From Oxalobacteraceae bacterium OTU3CINTB1 (GTDB taxonomy: Bacteria; Pseudomonadota; Gammaproteobacteria; Burkholderiales; Burkholderiaceae_D): a stretch of DNA of 64,000 nt. Each line of letters starts with the position of its first letter. Within the stretch, counting starts at the first letter, position 1. Of the stretch, positions 25,857 to 35,268 are shown one piece after another. Below the pieces are notes generated by a model. It was given only the letters and a program-made list of their open reading frames with translations, made no database searches and was not told the DNA's origin. The translations under genes and the position numbers were made by a program. The stretch covers positions 1,922,001 through 1,986,000 of the forward strand of contig CP099652.1 of NCBI GenBank assembly GCA_024123955.1, in the 5' to 3' direction.

Positions 25857-25949
25857 GTGCGCTGCCAATCAGAGGTAAGGGGATTGCGTTGTCTTATTGT
25901 ACTCAAGGCAGCGCCCGAGAGAAAGCAAGCGTGCGCGATAGTGGTTATA

Positions 25950-26354
25950 TCAAGACGCCGCGCGGGCGGCGATCAGGCGGGCGATTTCGTCGAGCAGCAC
26001 TTCGAAGCGGATCGGTTTGCGGAAGAAGGTGTCGTAGGGCACCACTTCGTCCTTGCGCGGGATGCCGGCGCTGGCCAGGATGAAGGGGATGGCGGCCAAC
26101 GCGGGGTCGGCGCGCCATTGCAGGCACAGCTGGGCGCCGTCCATCACCGGCATCATGTAGTCGGAGACGACGATGTCCGGACGTTCGCGCGCGGCCAGCT
26201 CCAGCGCCTCGGCGCCGTTGCCGGCGGTGCGCACGCGGTAGCCGCGGTATTCGAACAGCATCGTGTACGCCGACAGGACGTCGAACTCGTCGTCGACCAC
26301 CAGGATGATTTTTCCATCCGGGTTGGCGTCCATGATAGCCGGGGAGTCGCTCAT
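25950..26354 (-). CDS. Single-domain response regulator
   Basis: The 134-aa protein is a lone CheY-like receiver domain. It shows the acidic pair in IILVVDDEFDV, the phosphoacceptor Asp in IVVSDYMMPVMDG, Ser/Ala in FILASAG, and the conserved Lys in TFFRKPIRFEVL. There is no output domain. It lies 9 bp downstream of the KaiC-type gene on the same strand and is almost certainly co-transcribed, so the two products probably work in one pathway. No histidine kinase is adjacent. Confidence 0.9.
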   Translation of the reverse strand: MSDSPAIMDANPDGKIILVVDDEFDVLSAYTMLFEYRGYRVRTAGNGAEALELAARERPDIVVSDYMMPVMDGAQLCLQWRADPALAAIPFILASAGIPRKDEVVPYDTFFRKPIRFEVLLDEIARLIAARAAS

Positions 26355-26363
26355 GTCATCTCG

Positions 26364-27818
26364 CTATAACGTCTGCGAGGGCCCGACGGAGCCGGACACG
26401 GCGCCCTCGATCGTCATGCCCTGGTCGCTGATGAGCAGGATGTGGTTGGCCGCGTCGTAGCTGTTTTCGCGCAGCTTGAGCACGCCGATCTGGCGGCGGT
26501 TGATGCCGCGCACGTCGACATAGCGCATCAGGATGATGTTTTCAAACAACATCGAGGCCGACACTTCGCTGTGCGCCGGCCCGTTGCCGAAGTACGGCAG
26601 CTCTTGCGTGAAGAAGCTGGTGACGTTGCGGCAGCGCAGCTCGTTGACCAGCGCGGCCAGGAAGGAGCGCGAGCGGCCGTCGTGGATGACGATCTCGCGC
26701 AGGCCGTCGAGGCCGTCCATCAGCAGGCGCGTGACGCCGCGCCGCTCGACGTTGCGCAGCATGTCCTGGGCCATGGCGTCGACCAGCACCTCGAGCGGCG
26801 GGTGCCAGATGATCTCCAGCGCCCCGCTTTTATAGTAGGGCGTCATGTCCATGCCGACGGTGGCCGACTTTTCCAGCAGCCGCAGCGGCGACTCGTAAAA
26901 GCCGGCGATCAGGCAATTTTCCCCGCGTTGCAGGCCCTCGTAGATGAAATGCAGGCCCATCAGGGTCTTGCCGACGCCGGGGTTGCCCAGCAGCGCCGTG
27001 GTCGAGCCGCGCGCCACGCCGCCGTTGGTCAGCTTGTCCCAGCCGGCGATGCCGAAGCCGAGGCGCTGGCGCGACACGGCCGGGGTGGCGCCGGAGACGG
27101 TGCTGACGGCCTCCAGGCGCGGGTAGATGGCGACGCCGTCGACGCCGACCTCGAACACGTGGCGGCCCAGCAGGTGCTTGCTGCCGCGCAACTTAAACAC
27201 CTTGATTTCGCGGATCAGCTGCAAGCCCTGCTCATACTGGCTCAGTTCGATCAAGCCGTCGACCAGGGTGTTTTCCGAGTCGGCCACGTTGCCCTCGGTG
27301 GGGGAGAGCAGGAAGGTGGTGCACTGCATGGTCGCCACCAGCGAATTGAGCGACAGCATGAACTCAGACAGCGCCACGTCCGACGGCTTGGCCTCGCGCA
27401 CGGTGCGGAAGCCGTCGATGATCATGATGTCGGGGCGCTGGTCGGCCAGCGTGGCGGCGATCGATTTGAGCAGCTCGCGCAAGCCGCCCTTGAGCAGTTC
27501 GTTGTAGGCGCCGAGGAAGATGATGCGCTCGCCGACCAGCTTTTCGTCAAAGAAGGAAAAGCTGCTCAGGTGGTTGAGCATCTTGCCGTGGGTTTCGGCG
27601 ATCAGGGTCAGGATCAGCACCTTTTTGCCCTGGTGGGCGTGCTGGAAGCCGATCTGGCAGGCCAGGGTGGTCTTGCCGCTGCCGGCCAGGCCCTGGATCA
27701 GATACAGGCTGTGGGCCGGAAAGCCGCCGCCGAGGATCTGGTCGAAACCGGACACGCCCGTCTGCAGCAGCGGCATGCGCACTGCGGGTTGGGCGGTATG
27801 GGAGGTAAAGGTAGTCAT
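26364..27818 (-). CDS. KaiC-type double RecA-like ATPase
   Basis: The 484-aa product has two RecA/KaiC domains. The first (about residues 5-230) has Walker A GLAGSGKTT and a Walker B-like MIIDGF; the second (about 245-470) has Walker A GNPGVGKTL and RLLMDGLDGL. It resembles KaiC, but the tandem catalytic Glu of clock KaiC appears as single Glu residues (LIAETHG and FYESPLR), and no kaiA or kaiB gene is present. A circadian role is therefore not supported; this looks like one of the KaiC-like signalling ATPases often paired with receivers or kinases. The ATG at 27818 was chosen; the 96 bases upstream are open but Cys/Phe-rich and not family-like. It forms an operon with the downstream receiver gene. 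Confidence 0.88.
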   Translation of the reverse strand: MTTFTSHTAQPAVRMPLLQTGVSGFDQILGGGFPAHSLYLIQGLAGSGKTTLACQIGFQHAHQGKKVLILTLIAETHGKMLNHLSSFSFFDEKLVGERIIFLGAYNELLKGGLRELLKSIAATLADQRPDIMIIDGFRTVREAKPSDVALSEFMLSLNSLVATMQCTTFLLSPTEGNVADSENTLVDGLIELSQYEQGLQLIREIKVFKLRGSKHLLGRHVFEVGVDGVAIYPRLEAVSTVSGATPAVSRQRLGFGIAGWDKLTNGGVARGSTTALLGNPGVGKTLMGLHFIYEGLQRGENCLIAGFYESPLRLLEKSATVGMDMTPYYKSGALEIIWHPPLEVLVDAMAQDMLRNVERRGVTRLLMDGLDGLREIVIHDGRSRSFLAALVNELRCRNVTSFFTQELPYFGNGPAHSEVSASMLFENIILMRYVDVRGINRRQIGVLKLRENSYDAANHILLISDQGMTIEGAVSGSVGPSQTL

Positions 27819-27997
27819 GTCCACTCTCGGGGGCTCGTCGGCCACGAACGTACTGCGTGTGCAAAAAAAGCAATATTGCGTCTGCGTAAAAACAGACACA
27901 CTGTAGCACAGCAAGAATTATAGGAGGCCTCGCGCGAAGCCCACGTACGCCAGCACACCCACGGGAGCAGGTAGTGGTTTTTTTGTAAGCCGAGAGC

Positions 27998-28852
27998 TTA
28001 GCCGATGAAGGAGTCGAATTGCAAGTCGAACTCTTGCAGCGCCTTTTGGGCGTTCTGCATCTTCTTGCGGAATTCGGGGCCGCGCTGCAAAGCCAGGCCG
28101 ACGGCCAGCACGTCGATGACGACCAGGTAGGCCAGGCGCGCCGAGATCGGCGTGTAGGGGTCGATGTTGAAGATCAGGTCGATCGGGATGAGCACCGTGG
28201 CCAGGTCGGCCAGCGGCGTGCCCGACGGCGCCAGCACGATGACCTCGGCGCCGCCGCGGCGGGCCAGCTTGATCGAGCGCACCAGCGACGGGCTGTTGCC
28301 GCGCTGGGAAATGGCAACCACGGCGTCGCCGGTGCGCAGCAGGGCGGCGGCGATGCTGTGGATGTGCGGGTCGGCGTAGGCCACCGTCGGCACGCCGGAG
28401 CGGAAGAACTTGTGCTGGGCGTCGGCGGCGACGATGCCGGACGTGCCCTGGCCGTAGAATTCGATCTTGTTGGCCTTGGCCAGGATGTCGAGCGCCTTCT
28501 GGATGGCGTCCGGGTCGAGGTTGTTGCGCAGGTCGAGCAGGGTGTTGATCGAGCGGCTGCAGATCTTGTTGACCAGGTCGGCCGCGAGGTCGTCCTGGGT
28601 CGGTTGCTCGTTGAGGCCCGGCAGGGCCAGCGCCAGCCCCTGCGCCAGCTTCAGCTTGAACTCGTGCCAGCCGTCGTACCCCAGGGTGCGGCAAAAGCGC
28701 ACCACGGTCGGCTCGGACACTTGCGCGCTCTTGGCGAGCGCGGTGATGTTCTGGCTGACCGTCTGGCCGGGGTGGTCGAGCACCGCCAGCGCGACTTTGC
28801 GCTCCGATTTGGAGAGCGAGTCGAGCTGGGTGCGGATGGAGTCGAGCAGCAT
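27998..28852 (-). CDS. hexR: HexR-type (RpiR family) regulator of hexose metabolism
   Basis: The 284-aa protein has an N-terminal RpiR helix-turn-helix (residues about 1-75, with NITALAKSAQVSEPTVVRFCRTLGYDG) and a C-terminal SIS sugar-phosphate-binding domain (GQGTSGIVAADAQHKFFRSG, AISQRGNSPSLVRSIKLAR). HexR represses zwf/edd/eda-type genes and is released by 2-keto-3-deoxy-6-phosphogluconate. It lies 16 bp downstream of zwf on the same strand, so it is probably expressed from the zwf promoter and autoregulated by the two sites at 30441-30487. Neighbourhood with zwf, pgi, edd and eda supports HexR over other RpiR members. Confidence 0.9.
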   Translation of the reverse strand: MLLDSIRTQLDSLSKSERKVALAVLDHPGQTVSQNITALAKSAQVSEPTVVRFCRTLGYDGWHEFKLKLAQGLALALPGLNEQPTQDDLAADLVNKICSRSINTLLDLRNNLDPDAIQKALDILAKANKIEFYGQGTSGIVAADAQHKFFRSGVPTVAYADPHIHSIAAALLRTGDAVVAISQRGNSPSLVRSIKLARRGGAEVIVLAPSGTPLADLATVLIPIDLIFNIDPYTPISARLAYLVVIDVLAVGLALQRGPEFRKKMQNAQKALQEFDLQFDSFIG

Positions 28853-28868
28853 CGGAGCGGTCGGGCTG

Positions 28869-30341
28869 TCAGTCTTCCGGCAGCGCTTCTTCGCGCCACT
28901 GCAGGCCGTCCCGGCCGATCAGCGCGGAGGCGGCTGCCGGACCCCAGGTGCCGGAGGCGTACGGGATCGGGTAGCTGTCGTCGCTTTCCCAGTTGTTGAG
29001 GATCGGCTCGACCCATTCCCACGCCGCTTCCAGCTCGTCGCCGCGCATGAACAGCGTCAGCTGGCCGCGCAGCACGTCGAGCAGCAGGCGCTCGTAGGCG
29101 TCCATGCGGGGCGACTTGAACGATTCGCGGAAGTCCAGTTCCAGCTCGGCTTGCTTCAGGCGCATGCCGTCGCCGGGCGTCTTAGCCATCAGGTTCATGC
29201 GCAGGCCCTCGTCGGGCTGCAGGCGGATGACCAGGGAGTTCGGCTGGAAGCTGTTGGTCGGCTGGGCGAAGATCGAGTGCGGGATCTGCTTGAAGCGCAC
29301 GACGATCTCGGCCAAGCCGTCGGCCATGCGCTTGCCGGTGCGCAGGTAGAACGGCACGCCGGCCCAGCGCCAGGTGTCGATTTCCGCCTTCATGGCAACA
29401 AAAGTCTCGGTGCGCGAGTGTTCCGGCGCGTCCGGCTCGTCGCGGTAGCTCGGCACGGCCTTGCCGTCGACGTGGCCGGCGCGGTACTGGCCGCGCACGA
29501 TGTTTTGCGCCAAGGTGGTCGGCGTGAACTTTTTCAGCGAGCGCAGCACTTGCAGCTTGGCGTCGCGCACGGCGTCCGGGGCGATCGAGGTCGGCGGCTC
29601 CATGGCGACGATGCACAACAGTTGCAGCAGGTGGTTTTGCAGCATGTCGCGCAGCGCGCCGGAGGTGTCGTAGTAGCCCATGCGGTTGCCGACGCCGAGT
29701 TTTTCGGCGATGGTGATCTGGACGTCGGAGATCCATTCGCGGCGCCACAGCGGTTCGAACAGGATGTTACCGAAGCGCAGGGCCAGCAGGTTCTGCACGG
29801 TTTCCTTGCCCAGGTAGTGGTCGATCCGGTAGATCTGCGATTCCTCGAACACTTTGCCGACTTCGGCGTTGATCTGCTTGGCCGAGGCGAGGTCGCGCCC
29901 GAGCGGCTTTTCCAGCACCACGCGCGAGTTCTTGGTGACCAGGCCGTTCTCTTTGAGGTTGTCGCAGATTTGCGAGAAGATCGCCGGCGGCGTGGCCAGG
30001 TAGTAGACGCGGGTAATGGCGTCGTCCTTGCGCAGCGCCTCGACCAGGTTTTTGTAGCTGGCGCTGTCGGTGGCGTTGAGCGACACGTAGACGATGCGCG
30101 CGGTGAAGCGGCTCCAAGCGGCCGGGGTGATGGCCGGCGACTTGACGTGGGGCTTGGAGGTGGTTTCGACCGTGTGCAGGAAGTCTTCCTGGCTGGCGTC
30201 CGCGCGGCCGACGCAGATGATGCGCGCGGTGGGGGGCAGGTCGTTGGCCACATCGCGGGCGTACATCGCCGGCAGCAATTTGCGCATCGCCAGATCGCCG
30301 CTGCCGCCGAACAGAACCAGATCAAAATCGGTAAGAGCCAT
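28869..30341 (-). CDS. zwf: Glucose-6-phosphate 1-dehydrogenase
   Basis: The 490-aa enzyme oxidises glucose 6-phosphate to 6-phosphogluconolactone with NADP(+). It has the Rossmann motif LVLFGGSGDLAMRKLLPAMY at the N-terminus, the active-site RIDHYLGKETVQNLLALRFGN (the catalytic-His segment), and normal length. The ATG at 30341 (MALTDFDLVLFGGSGD) fits the family; the frame is open 132 bases further, through the operator region. No strong Shine-Dalgarno is visible. It is the first step of the Entner-Doudoroff block here and is followed by hexR in the same direction. Two HexR-like sites lie 100-146 bp upstream of the ATG. Confidence 0.96.
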   Translation of the reverse strand: MALTDFDLVLFGGSGDLAMRKLLPAMYARDVANDLPPTARIICVGRADASQEDFLHTVETTSKPHVKSPAITPAAWSRFTARIVYVSLNATDSASYKNLVEALRKDDAITRVYYLATPPAIFSQICDNLKENGLVTKNSRVVLEKPLGRDLASAKQINAEVGKVFEESQIYRIDHYLGKETVQNLLALRFGNILFEPLWRREWISDVQITIAEKLGVGNRMGYYDTSGALRDMLQNHLLQLLCIVAMEPPTSIAPDAVRDAKLQVLRSLKKFTPTTLAQNIVRGQYRAGHVDGKAVPSYRDEPDAPEHSRTETFVAMKAEIDTWRWAGVPFYLRTGKRMADGLAEIVVRFKQIPHSIFAQPTNSFQPNSLVIRLQPDEGLRMNLMAKTPGDGMRLKQAELELDFRESFKSPRMDAYERLLLDVLRGQLTLFMRGDELEAAWEWVEPILNNWESDDSYPIPYASGTWGPAAASALIGRDGLQWREEALPED

Positions 30342-30440
30342 AATAGAGAGTCGTCGCATGAGTAAGTAGTGCCTGAAAGGGAAGTCGCTGCACAGCGGCG
30401 CCACCGGTTTGACACTATACCCGGAGGCGATTTTTCGTTG

Positions 30441-30487
30441 TGTAAATTTACTACGGCAAGCAGTGAAATGCAAGTAATTTTACTACA
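30441..30487. promoter_or_regulatory. Two HexR-like operator sites upstream of zwf
   Basis: GTAAATTTACTACG (30442-30455) and GTAATTTTACTACA (30474-30487) are near-identical 14-mers in the same orientation, 32 bp apart (about three helical turns). Their reverse complements match TGTAGTAAAATTAC, also seen before pgi and edd. Lying between zwf (minus) and the end of the lactonase gene, they should control zwf-hexR. Confidence 0.75.
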
Positions 30488-30521
30488 TTTTGCTGCCGTT
30501 TTCGGTCGCTTTAAATGGCGA

Positions 30522-31418
30522 TTAGTTACGATATTGTGGATTCACGCGGCCGGCGACATCGACCTTGATTGCCAGCAGCTTGCCGCTGAGCGGGTACTGC
30601 GCCAGCTCGGCGGCCGGGCGTTCGCCGGCGCTGGTGACATATAAGGTGCGCAAATCGGCGCCGCCGAAGGCTAGCATCGTCGGGCAGCGCAGCGGCAGCT
30701 TGATCTCGTCGAGCAGTTCGCCGTCCGGCGACAGCTTGACCAGCCGCCCGCCCTCGAACAGCGCGCACCAGTAGTTACCGTCGCTATCGACCGCCGCGCC
30801 GTCGGGCCGGCCGCCGTAATTATTGGCCTTGTCGGCCGAAAACTGCATCAGCGGCCGCTGGTTCTCCACCGTGCCGGCGTCGACGTCGAAGTCGAAGCGC
30901 CGCACCAGGTGCGCCGTGGTGTCGGCGTGGTACATGGTTTTGCCATCGAGGCTGAAAGCGAGGCCGTTCGAGTTGGTCATGCCGCACGACCAGGCCTTGC
31001 GGATCTCGCCTTGCTCCAGCACGAACATCTCGGCGGCCGGACGGTCGCGCGGCTCGTAGATGGTGCCGACCCAGAAGCGCCCGGCCGGATCGACCCGGCC
31101 GTCGTTGAAGCGGGCCAGCGAGGTGTCGTACGGCGCCGGCGCGATCTCGGTGATGCGCACCTCGTCGCTGCCGGTATCGAGGTGATAAAAGCCGCTGCGC
31201 ATGGCGACGATCAAACCGCCGTTGTCGCTGACCGCCAGGCTGGCCGGCTCGCTCGAGAGTCGCCACGCGCGGTGCCCGCCGCTTGCCGGGTCGAGCCGGT
31301 GCACGGTGAAGGCGGGGATGTCGACCCAGTACAGCGCCTGCTCCCCCTCGTGCCACAGCGGGCATTCGCCGGTTTGCATGACGGCGTCGTAGGCCACTTC
31401 GATGTGCGGTGCGCTCAT
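30522..31418 (-). CDS. SMP-30/gluconolactonase family lactonase
   Basis: The 298-aa protein is a six-bladed beta-propeller of the SMP-30/regucalcin family. Metal-ligand motifs are visible: GECPLW with Glu18, ARFNDGRVDPAGRFWVGT, TNSNGLAFS and RPDGAAVDSDGNYW. Family members hydrolyse sugar lactones. Between zwf and pgi/edd, with no pgl gene in view, it probably opens 6-phosphogluconolactone, though gluconolactone is equally possible from sequence alone. The ATG at 31418 has AGGG 6 nt upstream; another in-frame ATG is at 31424. It follows pgi by 13 bp, so a pgi-lactonase operon is likely. Confidence 0.88.
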   Translation of the reverse strand: MSAPHIEVAYDAVMQTGECPLWHEGEQALYWVDIPAFTVHRLDPASGGHRAWRLSSEPASLAVSDNGGLIVAMRSGFYHLDTGSDEVRITEIAPAPYDTSLARFNDGRVDPAGRFWVGTIYEPRDRPAAEMFVLEQGEIRKAWSCGMTNSNGLAFSLDGKTMYHADTTAHLVRRFDFDVDAGTVENQRPLMQFSADKANNYGGRPDGAAVDSDGNYWCALFEGGRLVKLSPDGELLDEIKLPLRCPTMLAFGGADLRTLYVTSAGERPAAELAQYPLSGKLLAIKVDVAGRVNPQYRN

Positions 31419-31431
31419 GGTCATCCCTGGA

Positions 31432-33081
31432 TTAAATGTGCTGGGCCGCTTTGGCCATGACGATCAGGCCATTGGTCGAGCTGTCGTGGCGGTCCGGCTG
31501 GACTTCGCCCGTCAGTTCGGCGTGGATGTTCTTGGCCAGCACTTTGCCCAGCTCCACACCCCACTGGTCGAAGCTGTTGACGTCCCACAGCACGCCTTGG
31601 ACGAAGGTTTTATGTTCGTACAGCGCGATCAGCGCGCCCAGGGTGGTTGGCGTCAGCTGGTCCATCAGGATGGTGTTGGACGGGCGGTTGCCGGGGAAGG
31701 TCTTGTGCGGCACCAGCGCTTCGATTTCCTCGGCCGGCAATTTCTGCGCGGTCAGGTCGGCGCGTACTTCGTCGGCGGTTTTGCCCGTCATGAAGGCTTC
31801 CGACTGGGCGAAGCAGTTGGCCAGCAGCGAGTCGTGGTGGCCCGGCAGGTCGTGCGTGGCGCGCAAGGTAGCGATGAAGTCAATCGGCGTGACGTCGGTG
31901 CCCTGGTGCAGCAGCTGGAAGTAGGCGTGTTGCGCGTTGGTGCCGCATTCGCCCCAGACCACCGGGCAGGTGGGCGTATCGACTTCGGCGCCGTCGCGGG
32001 TGACGCGCTTGCCGTTGCTTTCCATGTCGAGCTGCTGCAGGTAGGCCGGGAAGCGGTTCAGATCCTGGTGGTAGGGCGCGATCGATAGCGAGCCGGCGCC
32101 GAGGAACTGGCGGTTCCAGAAGCCGACCATGGCCAGCAGCACCGGCATGTTTTGCGCCAGCGGGGCGGTGCGGAAGTGCTCGTCCATGGCGTGGGCGCCG
32201 GCCAGGAAGTCGCTGAAGTAACCGTAGCCGACCGCCAGCGCGACGGCCAGGCCGATCGCCGACCAGACCGAATAACGGCCGCCGACCCAGTCCCAGAACG
32301 GGAACATGTTGGCAGGGTCGATGCCGAAGGCCTTGACCGCCTCGGTGTTGGTGGAGACGGCGACGAAGTGGCGCGCCAGGTCTTCCTCCTTGGCCGTTTT
32401 GAGGAACCAGGTGCGGGCGGTGCCGGCGTTGAGCATGGTCTCGGCGGTGACGAAGGTCTTGGAAGCGATGATGAACAAGGTGGTCTCGGGATCGACCAGG
32501 GCCAGCGCGGCGTCCATGTCGTGGCCGTCGACGTTGGAGACGAAGTGCATCTTCAGGCGCGGATGGGCGTAAGAGCGCAGCGCCAGTACGGCCATTTTCG
32601 GGCCCAGGTCCGAGCCGCCGATGCCGATGTTGACGACGTCGGTGATCGGCTTGCCGGTGTGGCCGAGCCAGGCGCCGGAGCGGACCTGGTCGGTGAATTC
32701 CTTGACGTGGTCGAGCACCGCGTGGACGTCGGCGCCAATATCCTGGCCGTCGACCGTTAAACTCTTCCCGCGCGGCAATCTCAATGCGGTATGCAGCACG
32801 GCGCGATGTTCTGTAATATTGATCTTCTCGCCATTGAACATGGCGTCGCGTTTCGCTTCGACGCCGCGCTCGCGTGCCAGGTCCAGCAATAAATCGATGG
32901 TGGTGCTGGTCAGGCGGTTCTTGGAATAGTCGAGAAACAGGCCGGCCGCGTCGACCGTCAAGGTCGGGAATCGCTTGGCGTCGTGCGCGAACAGTTGGCG
33001 CAATTGCCAGTGTTTGGCGTCGGTGGCGTGCGATTCGAGGGCTTTGAAGCTGGCGAGGGTGGTCAGGGCGGGCTGGCGCAT
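31432..33081 (-). CDS. pgi: Glucose-6-phosphate isomerase
   Basis: The 549-aa enzyme interconverts glucose 6-phosphate and fructose 6-phosphate. It has the family signatures VVNIGIGGSDLGP, TLFIIASKTFVTAETMLNA, GGRYSVWSAIGLAVALAVG, the catalytic Glu region VWGECGTNAQHAYFQLLHQG, and the C-terminal SFDQWGVELGK. Length is normal. It is the first gene of a two-gene unit with the lactonase. A HexR-like site lies 64-77 bp upstream of the ATG, indicating control together with zwf and edd. Confidence 0.97.
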   Translation of the reverse strand: MRQPALTTLASFKALESHATDAKHWQLRQLFAHDAKRFPTLTVDAAGLFLDYSKNRLTSTTIDLLLDLARERGVEAKRDAMFNGEKINITEHRAVLHTALRLPRGKSLTVDGQDIGADVHAVLDHVKEFTDQVRSGAWLGHTGKPITDVVNIGIGGSDLGPKMAVLALRSYAHPRLKMHFVSNVDGHDMDAALALVDPETTLFIIASKTFVTAETMLNAGTARTWFLKTAKEEDLARHFVAVSTNTEAVKAFGIDPANMFPFWDWVGGRYSVWSAIGLAVALAVGYGYFSDFLAGAHAMDEHFRTAPLAQNMPVLLAMVGFWNRQFLGAGSLSIAPYHQDLNRFPAYLQQLDMESNGKRVTRDGAEVDTPTCPVVWGECGTNAQHAYFQLLHQGTDVTPIDFIATLRATHDLPGHHDSLLANCFAQSEAFMTGKTADEVRADLTAQKLPAEEIEALVPHKTFPGNRPSNTILMDQLTPTTLGALIALYEHKTFVQGVLWDVNSFDQWGVELGKVLAKNIHAELTGEVQPDRHDSSTNGLIVMAKAAQHI

Positions 33082-33144
33082 AATAGTCGGGCGTCTTCGT
33101 CTGATGGGTAGGAGGGGATGGCCTGAATAATACAGGAAAACCCG

Positions 33145-33158
33145 GTAAATTCACTACG
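33145..33158. promoter_or_regulatory. HexR-like operator upstream of pgi
   Basis: GTAAATTCACTACG matches the zwf sites at 13 of 14 positions (against 30442-30455). It lies 64 bp before the pgi start on the minus strand. Confidence 0.65.
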
Positions 33159-33302
33159 ACACTGTTGAAAGAATAGAATTTTTATCGCTCTGGAGGTAGT
33201 TTTTCCTGCATGACAGGATGCTTTTCCGGTGCCGGCCAGTCGCCAGCGTTTGCCAGCGTGTGTGTGCTTAAACACGAGAAAAAACAGTCGGTTTTGAGAT
33301 TT

Positions 33303-33316
33303 TGTAGTAAAATTTC
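33303..33316. promoter_or_regulatory. HexR-like operator upstream of edd
   Basis: TGTAGTAAAATTTC matches the reverse complement of the zwf sites at 13 of 14 positions. It ends 26 bp before the edd ATG, where a bound repressor would overlap the promoter or start site. Confidence 0.7.
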
Positions 33317-33342
33317 ACGGAATTCATTCATAAGGAACAATC

Positions 33343-35265
33343 ATGGCGTTGCATCCGGTCTTGGAAACTGTCACCGCTCGCATCATCGAGCGTAGCAAAC
33401 CTTCGCGCGGCGCGTATCTGGCGCACCTGGAGGCGGCGCGCGTGAAAGGCGTGCAACGCGGCACCCTGGCGTGCACGAACCTGGCGCACGGCTTCGCCGC
33501 CTTCCCGGCCAACGACAAGCTGTCGTTGAAAGAATTGAAAAAGCCATCGGTGGCGATCGTCTCGGCCTACAACGACATGCTGTCGGCGCACCAGCCGTTC
33601 GAAGGCTTCCCGGCGCTGATCAAGGACGCCGTGCGCGAAGTGGGCGCGGTGGCGCAATTCGCCGGCGGCACGCCCGCCATGTGCGACGGCGTCACGCAGG
33701 GCCAGCCGGGCATGGAGCTGTCGCTGTTTTCGCGCGACGCCATCGCCATGGCGACCGCCATCGCGTTGTCGCACAATATGTTCGACTCGGCCGTCTACCT
33801 GGGCGTGTGCGACAAGATCGTGCCGGGCCTGCTGATCGGCGCGCTGCACTTCGGCCACCTGCCGGCCGTGTTCGTGCCGGCCGGCCCGATGACGACCGGC
33901 CTGTCGAACTCTGAGAAAGCCAAGATCCGCCAGCTGTACGCGCAGGGCAAAGTCGGCCGCGCCGAGCTGCTCGAAGGCGAATCGCAGTCCTACCACGGCG
34001 CCGGCACCTGTACCTTCTACGGCACCGCCAACAGCAACCAGATGCTGATGGAAGTCATGGGCCTGCACCTGCCTGGCGCCGCCTTCATCACTCCGAACAC
34101 GCCGCTGCGCGACGAACTGACCAAGGCCGCCGCCCGCCGCGCGGCCGTCATCACGGCGCAATCGAGCGAGTACCTGCCGGTCGGCCACGTGGTCGACGAG
34201 AAGTCCATCGTCAACGCCATCGTCGCGCTGCTGACCACCGGCGGCTCGACCAACCACACCTTGCACCTGGTGGCCATCGCCAAGGCGGCCGGTATCGTCA
34301 TCGACTGGGACGACTTCGACGAGCTGTCGAAAGTGGTGCCGCTGCTGACGCGCATCTACCCGAACGGCAACGCCGACGTGAACCACTTCCACGCCGCCGG
34401 CGGCACCGGCTTCGTCATCCGCGAACTGCTCAACGGCGGCCTGCTGCACGAAGACGTCACCACCATCCTGGGCAAGGGCCTGCGCGCGCATTGCACCGAA
34501 CCGTTCCTGGGCGAAGCCGGCCAGGGCGTGGTCTGGCGCGACGCGCCGGCCGAATCGGGCGACGAAGCGGTGCTGCGCAAAATCACCGCGCCGTTCTCGC
34601 CGGACGGCGGCACGGTGCTGGTCAAGGGGAACCTGGGCCGCGCGGTGATGAAGGTGTCGGCCGTCAAGCCGGAACATCAGACGGTGGAAGCGCCGGCGCT
34701 GGTGTTCAACTCGCAGGAAGATTTCATGGAAGCCTACAAGGCCGGCCAGCTCGATCGCGACTTCGTCGCCGTGCTGCGCTTCCAGGGCCCGCGCGCCAAC
34801 GGCATGCCGGAACTGCACGCGCTGACGCCGGCGCTGGCCAACCTGCAGGACGCCGGCCGCCATGTGGCGCTGGTGACCGACGGCCGCATGTCGGGCGCTT
34901 CCGGCAAGGTGCCGGCGGCGATCCACGTCTCGCCGGAAATTTTGGCCGGTGGCCCGCTGGGCCGCGTGCGCGACGGCGACATCATCCGCGTCTGCGCCAA
35001 GAACGGCACCCTGGAAGCGCTGGTGGAGCCGGGCGTCTGGGCCGCGCGCGAACAAGCCACGGCCGACCTGACGCCGAACGGCGTTGGCATGGGCCGCGAG
35101 TTGTTCGCCATGTTCCGCAACAGCGTGTGCGAAGCGGAGAAGGGCGCGACCACGTTCCCGCTGCCGTCGCCGATTCCGACGATCGTCGGCCTGCATGACA
35201 AAGACCCGGTCGGTAATACCGTGCCGGGTTCCGATGAAGATTTCTCGATGAAGAAAGAAGCGTAA
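33343..35265 (+). CDS. edd: Phosphogluconate dehydratase (Entner-Doudoroff)
   Basis: The 640-aa Fe-S dehydratase converts 6-phosphogluconate to 2-keto-3-deoxy-6-phosphogluconate. It has IlvD/Edd features: [73 protein letters not shown] and [18 protein letters not shown]. The cysteines in MCDGV, VCDKI and GTCTF are the expected cluster ligands. It is about 30 residues longer than E. coli Edd, at the C-terminus. AAGGA precedes the ATG. eda follows after 3 bp in the same direction. Confidence 0.96.
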   Translation: MALHPVLETVTARIIERSKPSRGAYLAHLEAARVKGVQRGTLACTNLAHGFAAFPANDKLSLKELKKPSVAIVSAYNDMLSAHQPFEGFPALIKDAVREVGAVAQFAGGTPAMCDGVTQGQPGMELSLFSRDAIAMATAIALSHNMFDSAVYLGVCDKIVPGLLIGALHFGHLPAVFVPAGPMTTGLSNSEKAKIRQLYAQGKVGRAELLEGESQSYHGAGTCTFYGTANSNQMLMEVMGLHLPGAAFITPNTPLRDELTKAAARRAAVITAQSSEYLPVGHVVDEKSIVNAIVALLTTGGSTNHTLHLVAIAKAAGIVIDWDDFDELSKVVPLLTRIYPNGNADVNHFHAAGGTGFVIRELLNGGLLHEDVTTILGKGLRAHCTEPFLGEAGQGVVWRDAPAESGDEAVLRKITAPFSPDGGTVLVKGNLGRAVMKVSAVKPEHQTVEAPALVFNSQEDFMEAYKAGQLDRDFVAVLRFQGPRANGMPELHALTPALANLQDAGRHVALVTDGRMSGASGKVPAAIHVSPEILAGGPLGRVRDGDIIRVCAKNGTLEALVEPGVWAAREQATADLTPNGVGMGRELFAMFRNSVCEAEKGATTFPLPSPIPTIVGLHDKDPVGNTVPGSDEDFSMKKEA

Positions 35266-35268
35266 ATC

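Noticed and set aside
26364..27818. Circadian clock KaiC
   Set aside because: No kaiA/kaiB, and the paired catalytic Glu of clock KaiC is not present; kept as KaiC-like ATPase only.
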